A DNA stretch of 13,886 nt, taken from contig JBFLYA010000098.1 in NCBI GenBank assembly GCA_040757115.1, positions 1 to 13,886 of the forward strand. Direction: 5' to 3'. Numbering within the stretch: the stretch's first letter is position 1; the number at the start of each line of letters is the position of its first letter. Source of the DNA: a bacterium. Lineage in GTDB: Bacteria > UBA9089 > CG2-30-40-21 > SBAY01. Both the position numbers and the translations under genes were made by a program. The notes under the pieces were generated by a model, which saw only the letters and a list, made by a program, of their open reading frames with translations, made no database searches and was not told where the DNA came from. Positions 1 through 5,302 of the stretch are shown one piece after another.

Positions 1-78
1 AAGCAGTCCTGGTCCAAGTTCCTTATGCACCGCAACCGCAACATCAACTATGATTTTCCCGATTTCATTTTCATTCAT
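1..78 (-). CDS. GxxExxY-family protein, N-terminal fragment (cut by window edge)
   Basis: Reading leftward from ATG at 78, the first 26 codons are open to the window edge. They end in VAVAVHKELGPGLL, which I recognise as the conserved start of the GxxExxY family (small predicted PD-(D/E)XK-like nucleases, whose next residues are usually ExxYE). The diagnostic GxxExxY part is off the window, so the assignment rests on the VHxxLGPGLL motif. AAAGG about 10 bases upstream could serve as ribosome site. The 28 bases directly upstream (79-106) are half of the palindrome found whole at 1705-1776 and 13791-13862. The cellular role of this family is not established. Family call likely; function unknown. 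Confidence 0.6.
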   Translation of the reverse strand, partial: MNENEIGKIIVDVAVAVHKELGPGLL

Positions 79-106
79 CTTTGTGTCCTTTGCGTCTCTG
101 TGTGAG
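79..106. repeat. Half copy of the CACACAGAGACACAAAG palindrome
   Basis: This stretch (plus strand CTTTGTGTCCTTTGCGTCTC then TGTGTGAG) matches the right arm of the palindrome at 1751-1778 with a few changes. The shared sequence continues on the right into TATTTTTATTATTCTAAC, as at 1779-1796. Only one arm is present, and the GxxExxY start codon follows it immediately on the minus strand. Confidence 0.6.
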
Positions 107-118
107 TATTTTTATTAT

Positions 119-256
119 TCTAACGATAGAGCTCACCTGCCCAGCCCTTTTAGCAGATTTACTACCTAACAACGATTTAACGACTCGTAGACATATAATC
201 TTTCTGCTTTAATGACTCAGCAAAAGGGCTGGGTCAGGTGCAGCGATTTGTTAGCA
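119..256 (-). other. attC site 1 (divergent type)
   Basis: The site is bounded by TTCTAAC (119-125) and GTTAGCA (250-256). The arms GAGCTCACCTG and CAGGTGCAGC pair with one extra base on the right arm, giving minus-strand orientation. The stem continues through CCCAGCCCTTTT against AAAAGGGCTGGG, longer than in the other sites. The loop sequence differs from the common attC. The TAG stop of the 553-260 gene lies four bases from the R'' core. Confidence 0.8.
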
Positions 257-259
257 CAA

Positions 260-553
260 CTAATCGTGCTTTTGTTTCATGCGGTCGATCAGCTTCCCGT
301 TCTTCTGTTCGATCAGAAGAAGAGGGAACAGAATCTCCCGCCAGTCCTCAATGGTTCCATTGACACCAGCGACTTCCAATCCATCATCGGCGTACCATAT
401 CTCAAATTTCTGCTCACAGCATCCACACTTGAGCAGATACCGGGGAGTCTTCTTTCCTGTACCCTTCTTGTGGTACACCCGGATTTGCGGCTGGCTGAAT
501 CGGGATGTGTCGTAGAACCGATTGGTTCGTTTTGGGATTTGCTGCTTCATCAT
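260..553 (-). CDS. Small hypothetical protein with a KCGCC cysteine motif
   Basis: This encodes a 97-residue soluble protein. The N-terminus is basic (MMKQQIPKRTNRF). A central LKCGCCEQKFEIWY segment has three cysteines, which could bind metal or form a knuckle, followed by an acidic hydrophobic stretch (GTIEDWREILFPLL) and a lysine-rich tail. I do not recognise the family and assign no function. AAGG sits about ten bases before the first ATG at 553; the second ATG at 550 is an alternative. It is the only gene of its cassette, between attC2 upstream and attC1 downstream. No promoter is visible between attC2 and the start, so it probably relies on transcription from further right. Confidence 0.7.
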   Translation of the reverse strand: MMKQQIPKRTNRFYDTSRFSQPQIRVYHKKGTGKKTPRYLLKCGCCEQKFEIWYADDGLEVAGVNGTIEDWREILFPLLLIEQKNGKLIDRMKQKHD

Positions 554-569
554 TTCATTATTACCTTCG

Positions 570-701
570 GGCTAACGATAAAGTTCAGGTGCGGCGGGGA
601 GAATTACCACAAAAGTTTGATAGCAAGATAAAACTTTGAGAGACCACAAAACTCTGACCACGGCACAGTCCCCCGCCGTCAACTGCAACGCAGGGTTAGA
701 C
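570..701 (-). other. attC site 2 (common 132-bp type)
   Basis: Cores are GGCTAAC (570-576) and GTTAGAC (695-701). GTTCAG pairs with CTGCAAC, leaving an unpaired C on the plus strand (G on the minus strand), which sets minus-strand orientation. GGCGGGG pairs with CCCCGCC. The ~75-base loop carries two similar ACCACAAAA segments and an imperfect CAAAAGTTT/AAAACTTTG hairpin. Confidence 0.9.
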
Positions 702-780
702 AAAAGCTTTGATTCGCTGTCTTTTCCTTTTCCTCTGCCTCACCGAATTATTGTGCATTCCACATTCAGGTCTGACCCCC
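702..780 (-). repeat. Conserved 3' extension of attC2 (module copy 1)
   Basis: This copy of the attC-linked segment contains AAAAGCTTTGATTCGCTG and GCCTCACCGAATTATTG and ends GGTCTGACCCCC. It lacks the TATCTCC terminus of the other copies, so the far end has diverged. It sits between the antitoxin stop at 813 and attC2. Confidence 0.85.
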
Positions 781-812
781 AAAAATTTCTACTACGATAA
801 CAACATATTTCT

Positions 813-1061
813 TTAGTTCAACCCAAGATGTTGTCTGACTTGAGCAAGTGTAGAGGTCATCATTTCTTGGGAGCGTTTATCTAAAAATGCCATTAACTCT
901 GCATTCTCCCTGATAAGTTGTATCTCTCGATCCATGTCATCCACTTCGGCTATTAAAAATTCTCGCCCCTCTGATGTTCGGACAATAAGGTTTTCATGAC
1001 TGGCAATGGTGAGAACATCAGGAAAACTTAATTTCTCTCTTGATAATTCAATGGTTTTCAT
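813..1061 (-). CDS. Antitoxin partner of a RelE-like toxin
   Basis: This encodes an 82-residue acidic protein. It has a compact N-terminal part (MKTIELSREKLSFPDVLTIA, then RTSEGREFLIAEVDD) and a long predicted helix (REIQLIRENAELMAFLDKRS). That layout fits a small antitoxin with a folded dimerisation part and a toxin-binding helix. The ATG overlaps the toxin's stop codon by four bases (ATGA), so the two are translationally coupled, with the toxin gene first. AAAGGAG lies nine bases before the ATG inside the toxin's coding end. It presumably neutralises the toxin and may autoregulate the cassette. The antitoxin role is inferred mainly from gene pairing. Confidence 0.75.
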   Translation of the reverse strand: MKTIELSREKLSFPDVLTIASHENLIVRTSEGREFLIAEVDDMDREIQLIRENAELMAFLDKRSQEMMTSTLAQVRQHLGLN

Positions 1062-1351
1062 AAATGAAACTCCTTTCCTCGAAAGAATAGTTGATTATGA
1101 ACTTTATAACCAACCGCTTTAATCTTCACAGTGAACGTATCTTCATCAACATCATAGAAAACTCGATATTCCCCAATCCGAAGTTCCCATCGTGAAAGAT
1201 CATTGGGAACTAAGGCCTTGCGATTTTTGGTTTCTGTCGTTGGTTCCCATATTAACTGGTTTTCAATCGTATCAAGAATAGTCTTTTGCTCATGTTTTCT
1301 AAAATACCGCAAATCTTCTTCTGCTCTTACAGTAATTTTGATCTCAAACAT
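1058..1351 (-). CDS. RelE/ParE-superfamily toxin
   Basis: This encodes a 97-residue basic protein with the RelE-fold pattern: N-terminal FEIKITVRAEEDLRYF, a helical region around KTILDTIENQL, a central LSRWELRIGEYRVFYDVDE block and a C-terminal strand VKIKAVGYKVHNQL. The RIGEYRVFYDV block is typical of RelE-like ribosome-dependent mRNA interferases and of ParE-like relatives, so I leave the target open. It precedes its antitoxin with a four-base ATGA overlap. AGGA lies eight bases before the ATG. The 119-base leader from attC3 includes a 34-bp segment shared with the MntA/HepT cassette. Confidence 0.85.
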   Translation of the reverse strand: MFEIKITVRAEEDLRYFRKHEQKTILDTIENQLIWEPTTETKNRKALVPNDLSRWELRIGEYRVFYDVDEDTFTVKIKAVGYKVHNQLFFRGKEFHL

Positions 1352-1436
1352 TTGTCAATCCTGTATGCTATGGTTAATTTTTTCGTAGATTACCAAGAGG
1401 TTCTCATATTGTATTCTCAATTTTATCCAAGAAGAT

Positions 1437-1470
1437 AAACATGTTTATGCTTCTGTGGATACGGTCACAC
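1437..1470 (-). repeat. Shared 34-bp cassette leader, copy 1
   Basis: The segment directly next to the attC3 R' core matches 7189-7222 at 30 of 34 positions (TTTATGCTTCTGT is invariant). It is the first sequence of the RelE-type cassette on the minus strand. No clear promoter hexamers are visible in it. Confidence 0.75.
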
Positions 1471-1602
1471 ACCTAACGATAAAGTTCAGGTGCGGCGGGG
1501 AGGATTGCCACAAAAGTTTGATAACAAGACAAAACTTTGATAAACCACAAAACTCTGACCACGGCACAGTCCCCCGCCGTCAACTGCAACGCAGGGTTAG
1601 AC
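1471..1602 (-). other. attC site 3 (common type)
   Basis: Cores are ACCTAAC (1471-1477) and GTTAGAC (1596-1602). The arms and stem match attC2. The loop differs at a few bases (GATTGCC, AACAAGAC, GATAAACC). It is part of the longest duplicated unit, which continues through the 3' extension into the palindrome and matches the right end of the window. Confidence 0.9.
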
Positions 1603-1692
1603 AAAAGCTTTGATTCGCTGTCTTTTCCTTTTTCTCTGCCTCACCGAATTATTGTGCATTCCACATTCACGGTTTGACCCTAAAATATCTCC
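1603..1692 (-). repeat. Conserved 3' extension of attC3 (module copy 2)
   Basis: This copy runs from the GTTAGAC core to AATATCTCC. One base differs from consensus in the polypyrimidine tract (CCTTTTTCTC). It is joined directly to the palindrome, with no gene in the cassette. Confidence 0.85.
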
Positions 1693-1704
1693 TTTTTATT
1701 TTCT

Positions 1705-1776
1705 CACACAAAGCCACAAAGAACACAAAGGTTTATTGTTTTATTCAATTCCTTTGTGACTTTGTGTCTCTGTGTG
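1705..1776. repeat. Long imperfect palindrome (gene-less cassette)
   Basis: The left arm 1705-1731 (CACACAAAGCCACAAAGAAC and on) and right arm 1751-1776 (CCTTTGTGACTTTGTGTCTC and on) are nearly complementary around a 19-base A+T-rich centre. The same element with the same centre lies at 13791-13862. It is the only content of the cassette between the solitary core at 1790-1796 and attC3. As RNA it would fold into a stable hairpin and could end transcription. Confidence 0.85.
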
Positions 1777-1789
1777 ATTATTTTTATTA

Positions 1790-1796
1790 GTCTAAC
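1790..1796 (-). other. Solitary attC R' core, rest of site lost
   Basis: GTCTAAC here is preceded on the plus strand by TATTTTTATTAG, as is the attC1 core, but no L' arm, loop or R'' follows. Instead CTTAGATTATACTG runs into the end of the CreD-like gene. The cassette border between that gene and the palindrome appears to be a remnant of an attC. Confidence 0.5.
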
Positions 1797-1817
1797 CTTA
1801 GATTATACTGCCCATTA

Positions 1818-3047
1818 TTATTTGTTACTGATAAGTTGTTTTTCCCAGTCAATTCGACCAGTAAATTGCATTACTACAAACAATGTTAAGATACAACAGA
1901 TAGTTATTGCTAATCCTGTAAATCCTTCAAGAAAGAAAGCATACGAAAAAAGCACCAAATATACGAATTGTGAAAGACCTGTCTCTAAAAGAGCAAAGCG
2001 CACTCCTACTACAAGCCGCATGTAGGAGATTACCAAGAATATTGAAACTGCTGAGCAAATTACAAAAGCCAAGTGAATATCAATGTGATCTACTAAATAT
2101 GCCAAAAGCAGGTGGAAACTAAAAAATGCCGCTGAAATGAAGAAATAATTCATTGGATGGATATTGATTTTCTTCACTACTGTAATTATGAAGATCAAAA
2201 ATAAGAAGAGGAAAAGAGAAACTGGTGCAAAGAAACTGACTCTACTGACAAAGGGACCCGGATTCAACCTCTGGGGCATATCCATACCGATTTGAATACC
2301 CGAGATTAAATTAGAATATCGCCAGGTAAGTTCCCAACCTTTGTCTTTTCTCTCCTTTTTTGTTGGAGAAATGCTATTCTCTGGAAAATCAATCTTATCA
2401 AAGTTTGTTATCATTGTCAGCTTGAAATTTTGAATCTGGGAAACATCAGCTCCAAAAAGATACCACCACTCATCCATTCCCTGCGATTCATAAGTAATTT
2501 CGATCTTTTTTGCTTCGCCTGAACCAAAGTTTAATTTCTTCAATATTTTTCCTGAAGTTGGTTGAAGCTCTTTAATCTTTTTTCCATCAACAATAAAGCA
2601 AAAATTGTCATAGATACCTTCTTTAGTAGGAAAGGTATAGTCAAAGAAAATATCACGATTCTCTTTAGCAGTATTTATAATCTGATACTTCCCAGAGTAT
2701 CCAATTTGATATGTCGAATACCAAAGCAATCCCTTTCTTCGGTGATCGAGTTTAAAATTTACTGTAATATCGCTACTCTCAAGGGTAATGGGATGATCTG
2801 TTGTTTCTACCTTTGTCTCTATAATTGTTTCAGTTCCCCGAGTCGTTTTAACCTTCTTCTCACTTCTTGTTTGGTAGTATACATAGGGTGCCTGCTGCGT
2901 TTGAATAGTTCCCCATAATTGTCCAACTGCTCCTTTTAGCTTTACATCCTGTCTGTGAGTCCGCAAGTTGGTAACATTACCTAAAATAATCCAGGCTATG
3001 CTTGTGCAGATAAAGATAAAGATAATCGCTTTAATATGTTTCCACAT
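1818..3047 (-). CDS. creD-like: CreD-like inner-membrane protein
   Basis: This 409-residue protein has the CreD layout: one N-terminal transmembrane segment (about residues 6-23), a large extracytoplasmic domain (about 25-275) and a C-terminal block of about five membrane segments. Diagnostic stretches are INIHPMNYFFISAAFFSFHL, DHIDIHLAFVI and a terminal QFTGRIDW, matching IHPxQY, EHI and TRRVDW of E. coli CreD. E. coli CreD has about 450 residues, so this is slightly short but complete. In enterobacteria creD is controlled by the CreBC two-component system and is linked to envelope integrity and beta-lactam tolerance; no creBC is present here. A strong AAGGAGG lies about eight bases before the ATG. 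It is the sole gene of its cassette, and its downstream attC is reduced to one core. Confidence 0.85.
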   Translation of the reverse strand: MWKHIKAIIFIFICTSIAWIILGNVTNLRTHRQDVKLKGAVGQLWGTIQTQQAPYVYYQTRSEKKVKTTRGTETIIETKVETTDHPITLESSDITVNFKLDHRRKGLLWYSTYQIGYSGKYQIINTAKENRDIFFDYTFPTKEGIYDNFCFIVDGKKIKELQPTSGKILKKLNFGSGEAKKIEITYESQGMDEWWYLFGADVSQIQNFKLTMITNFDKIDFPENSISPTKKERKDKGWELTWRYSNLISGIQIGMDMPQRLNPGPFVSRVSFFAPVSLFLFLFLIFIITVVKKINIHPMNYFFISAAFFSFHLLLAYLVDHIDIHLAFVICSAVSIFLVISYMRLVVGVRFALLETGLSQFVYLVLFSYAFFLEGFTGLAITICCILTLFVVMQFTGRIDWEKQLISNK

Positions 3048-3096
3048 CTTGTATCCCTCCTTATATTCTCCGATTATTCAGATACTTTCTTTAGTA

Positions 3097-3228
3097 GCCT
3101 AACGATAAAGTTCAGGTGCGGCGGGAAGAATTACCACAAAAGTTTGATAGCAAGATAAAACTTTGAGAGACCACAAAACTCTGACCACGGCACAGTCCCC
3201 CGCCGTCAACTGCAACGCAGGGTTAGAC
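3097..3228 (-). other. attC site 4 (common type)
   Basis: Cores are GCCTAAC (3097-3103) and GTTAGAC (3222-3228). The stem has one fewer pair than in attC2 (GCGGCGGGAAG). Otherwise the loop and arms are almost identical to the other common sites. Confidence 0.9.
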
Positions 3229-3316
3229 AAAAACTCTGATTCGCTGTCTTTTCCTTTTCCTCTGCCTCACCGAATTATTGTGCATTCCACATTCACGGTT
3301 TGACCCTAATATCTCC
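3229..3316 (-). repeat. Conserved 3' extension of attC4 (module copy 3)
   Basis: This copy ends GGTTTGACCCTAATATCTCC. It differs from consensus by AAAACTCTGA next to the core. Unrelated sequence starts immediately after TATCTCC. Confidence 0.85.
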
Positions 3317-3612
3317 CTATCTTTATTTATCCAAGAGGCTTCTTCATATCGCTACGTTTCTATGTGTCGTCTAACATATAGATTATACAGTTTTTCTCTA
3401 CTTTATCTCATCTGAATCAAAAAGTCAAGTAAATGTTGACAAAAAATAATAAATTTTGTATAATTCTAACTGGCTAATCATACTTTTAGGATATTATCCA
3501 GAAAAGAGGATAACTCTGCATATTTAATATCATAAGGGATGTATTGTCCCAATATAGTTTAATCCCTCTTACCCTGATTCTACTTTCCTATCAGGTTAGG
3601 CTTTATCTATGT
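3317..3612. other. Gene-less stretch with half-site and plus-strand promoter
   Basis: These 296 bases lie between the PIN antitoxin stop and the attC4 module. They hold a solitary GTCTAAC core (3369-3375) followed by a GATTATACAG motif also seen at 1801-1810, a consensus promoter on the plus strand (3436-3464), and a CCTGAT/ATCAGG inverted repeat around 3574-3598. I see no credible protein gene. Together with the module this makes an unusually long 3' region for the PIN cassette. Confidence 0.6.
3436..3464 (+). promoter_or_regulatory. Consensus sigma-70 promoter facing against the cassettes
   Basis: TTGACA (3436-3441), a 17-base A+T-rich spacer and TATAAT (3459-3464) form a perfect match on the plus strand, opposite to all genes. 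Transcription would start near 3471 and run toward the PIN antitoxin and toxin genes as antisense, or make a short non-coding RNA. Confidence 0.65.
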
Positions 3613-3849
3613 CTATAGTTTATCATATTCTTCTGGTTCAATGTTTGGGATGTGTGATAATGCTTCTTTAAACTTTTTCTTATTCGCCCTCCCTGCGCGT
3701 TCTTCCAGATAGTTTTGAGTAGCAAATGCAGATATTTTTTCTGCTGTTGCACTTGAGATAAACTGGTCTATTGAAATTCCTTCTTTTCTAACTATTTCCT
3801 CCACTTGCTGATACAATGAATCAGGCAGTCTTACACTAACCGCACTCAT
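3613..3849 (-). CDS. CopG-like antitoxin partner of PIN toxin
   Basis: This encodes 78 residues. The N-terminus SAVSVRLPDSLYQQVEEIVRK is a typical ribbon-helix-helix strand plus first helix, followed by EGISIDQFISSATAEKISAF, the second helix in such DNA-binding antitoxins. The C-terminal part (about residues 45-78, basic then acidic IPNIEPEEYDKL) would wrap the toxin. The start ATG shares its A with the last base of the toxin stop (TAATG), indicating coupled translation. It likely dimerises, binds the repeated TAATATCATT sequence in front of the toxin gene, and blocks the PIN nuclease; that operator role is inference. Confidence 0.8.
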   Translation of the reverse strand: MSAVSVRLPDSLYQQVEEIVRKEGISIDQFISSATAEKISAFATQNYLEERAGRANKKKFKEALSHIPNIEPEEYDKL

Positions 3850-4274
3850 TATTCTAACCCTCCTATCTTCTCTAAAAACTCTTTTGGTGTTAATACTTGA
3901 ATACCAAATTTTCCAATACCCTTAAAGTCTTTTTTATTATATGTGATAATGTATTCGCTTTGAGATTCAATGGCTAATTCTAATACCATATCATCTTTTA
4001 TATCTTTTAAGTAAGGTCTCCACAAGAAGAATATTTTACACTTGTTGGAGATATTACAAATCATATCTATAATTGCATCAATTTGCTCATTAGTTAATTT
4101 AGTTTCCCTTTTTGCTACACTTTCATATTCAAAAATCAAGGGAGTAGAGATATTTTGTTCAAACTTATCTCTGCTGATTTCAAAAAGTAGCTTATACGAC
4201 GCTCCTCGTTTGGAAAGTAAAGCCGCTACAAATACATTTGTATCTATGACTACTTTGTGCTTGTAATGTTTCAT
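3849..4274 (-). CDS. PIN-domain toxin ribonuclease
   Basis: This 141-residue protein belongs to the PIN-family toxin group. The acidic metal-binding residues are visible: D11 in VVIDTNVFVAALLS, E49/E51 in FEYESV, D94/D95 in DIKDDMVLELA, and D116 in the closing YIITYNKKDF motif. Such toxins cleave RNA with Mg2+ or Mn2+; the substrate cannot be told from sequence. The toxin gene comes first and touches its antitoxin gene (TAATG). No ribosome site precedes the ATG. A promoter whose -10 box ends seven bases before the ATG implies a leaderless message. Confidence 0.88.
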   Translation of the reverse strand: MKHYKHKVVIDTNVFVAALLSKRGASYKLLFEISRDKFEQNISTPLIFEYESVAKRETKLTNEQIDAIIDMICNISNKCKIFFLWRPYLKDIKDDMVLELAIESQSEYIITYNKKDFKGIGKFGIQVLTPKEFLEKIGGLE

Positions 4275-4280
4275 AATGAT

Positions 4281-4309
4281 ATTATAAATGATATTATTCC
4301 ACTTGTTAA
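4281..4309 (-). promoter_or_regulatory. Promoter of the PIN toxin-antitoxin cassette
   Basis: On the minus strand TTAACA (4309-4304), a 17-base spacer and TATAAT (4286-4281) form a near-consensus sigma-70 promoter. Two TAATATCATT repeats (about 4297-4275) flank and overlap the -10 box, well placed for autorepression by the antitoxin-toxin complex. The predicted start is at or next to the A of the toxin ATG (4274). Confidence 0.7.
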
Positions 4310-4344
4310 TCTACTTATCTGAGTTTATAAAGTTTTATTTTAGC

Positions 4345-4476
4345 CCCTAACGATAGAGCTCACCTGCTGCGGGGCGGATTACCACCAAACTTTGTAAACA
4401 AGATAAAAGCTTGAGATACCACAAAACTCTAATTACGGCACAGCCCCCCGCAGTCAGGTGCAGTGAATGGTTAGGT
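4345..4476 (-). other. attC site 5 (CTCACCTG type)
   Basis: Cores are CCCTAAC (4345-4351) and GTTAGGT (4470-4476). The arms CACCTGCTGCGGGG and CCCCGCAGTCAGGTG pair. The loop resembles the common type but with TTGTAAACAAGATAAAAGC. No 3' extension module follows: the DUF2442 gene's TAA stop (4473-4471) is made from the R'' core itself. Confidence 0.88.
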
Positions 4477-4707
4477 TTTCTTACTTTCTAAGTATAAAGT
4501 ATCAGGACATAAATCTTGCCCATTCTTCCATTGAATACTGCCCAAAAATGGTTTAACAGAGTTAAATAAGTTAGCATTCGTTAATTCTTTAAATATCCCT
4601 TTGTCTAAATATGGCTTCACATCAAATACCTTAACTTCATCATTGGTAAAAGTTAAGGTTAATGTATAGTTAGAATTCGGTTTAACATCTTTAATTCTTG
4701 GATTCAT
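4471..4707 (-). CDS. DUF2442 protein
   Basis: From the ATG at 4707 this encodes 78 residues: MNPRIKDVKPNSNYTLTL, then FTNDEVKVFDVKPYLDKGIF, LFNSVKPFLGSIQWKNGQDL and a C-terminal CPDTLYLES. The VKPxxxYTLxLxFxNxExxxFDxxPYLxxG and WxxGxDLxPDxLY patterns are those of DUF2442. A GTG at 4716 is in frame, but it lies inside AGGGGTG, which is better placed as the ribosome site for the ATG, so I chose the ATG. It follows the DUF4160 gene by 11 bases. The pair is commonly found together and is often suspected to be toxin-antitoxin-like; the activity is not established. The last codons read AAG AAA ACC TAA, with the stop supplied by attC5. Confidence 0.85.
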   Translation of the reverse strand: MNPRIKDVKPNSNYTLTLTFTNDEVKVFDVKPYLDKGIFKELTNANLFNSVKPFLGSIQWKNGQDLCPDTLYLESKKT

Positions 4708-4718
4708 GCTAATCACCC

Positions 4719-4988
4719 CTATTTTAGTGGATCTATCTTGAAGACATTCTCGCCACTACTGGCAAGTTCCCAATCAGCCATCAATTCTTCTTTATGTATT
4801 TCAAGCCATGCCTGAACCAGTTTCATCTTGCTTGATTTAATCTTGCCTTCTAACACTTTACCATCTGGAATTGAAAGAATAGTTTCTTGAGCCTGATACT
4901 TGACATGAACATGAGGCATCTGATGTTTTCTTTTGTCGAAATAATACATCGAGATAATGATACCATAAAACATTGCAATTACTGCCAT
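4719..4988 (-). CDS. DUF4160 protein
   Basis: This encodes 89 residues with the DUF4160 signature: FYGIIISMYYFDKRKHQMPHVHVKYQ near the N-terminus (histidines in HQMPHVHV), a short strand pair around ILSIPDGKVLEGKI, and a helix KMKLVQAWLEIHKEELMADW. It has a near-perfect ribosome site (AAAGGAGGT, five bases before the ATG). The stop overlaps the ribosome site of the DUF2442 gene (AAATAGGGGTG), so translation is coupled. Known family facts are limited to the conserved pairing with DUF2442; the HxxPHxHxxY pattern could bind metal or be catalytic, which is inference. Confidence 0.88.
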   Translation of the reverse strand: MAVIAMFYGIIISMYYFDKRKHQMPHVHVKYQAQETILSIPDGKVLEGKIKSSKMKLVQAWLEIHKEELMADWELASSGENVFKIDPLK

Positions 4989-5020
4989 CTTTTACCTCCT
5001 TTTGCTTAATTTCTCTCTGA

Positions 5021-5152
5021 ACCTAACGATAAAGTTCAGCGGCGGCGGGGAGGATTGCCACAAAAGTTTGATAGCAAGATAAAACCTTGAGAGACCACAA
5101 AACTTTGACCACGGCACAGCCCCCCGCCGTCAACTGCAACGCAGGGTTAGAC
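5021..5152 (-). other. attC site 6 (common type)
   Basis: Cores are ACCTAAC (5021-5027) and GTTAGAC (5146-5152). The left arm reads GTTCAGCGGCGGCGGGG instead of GTTCAGGTGCGGCGGGG, giving a slightly different unpaired central spacer. The rest matches the common site. Confidence 0.9.
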
Positions 5153-5240
5153 AAAAGCTTTGATTCGCTGCCTTTTCCTTTTCCTCTGCCTCACCGAATT
5201 ATTGTGCATTCCACATTCACGGTTTGACCGTAATATCTCC
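5153..5240 (-). repeat. Conserved 3' extension of attC6 (module copy 4)
   Basis: This copy has one silent-type change (GCTGCC for GCTGTC) and GACCGTAATATCTCC at its end. The following 5246-5300 region repeats the word ATTGCCC four times. Confidence 0.85.
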
Positions 5241-5302
5241 CCCAATTCAAGATGCGACCCTCTATTGCCCTCCTACTCTATTGCCCTATTGCCCCGACCT
5301 TA

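Noticed and set aside
212-631. 139-residue plus-strand reading frame
   Set aside because: It overlaps two attC sites and runs antisense to the 553-260 gene, which has a ribosome site and fits the cassette layout.
1705-1776. Insertion sequence with terminal inverted repeats
   Set aside because: The arms enclose only 19 bases, with no transposase and no target duplication. It is a palindrome, not an IS.
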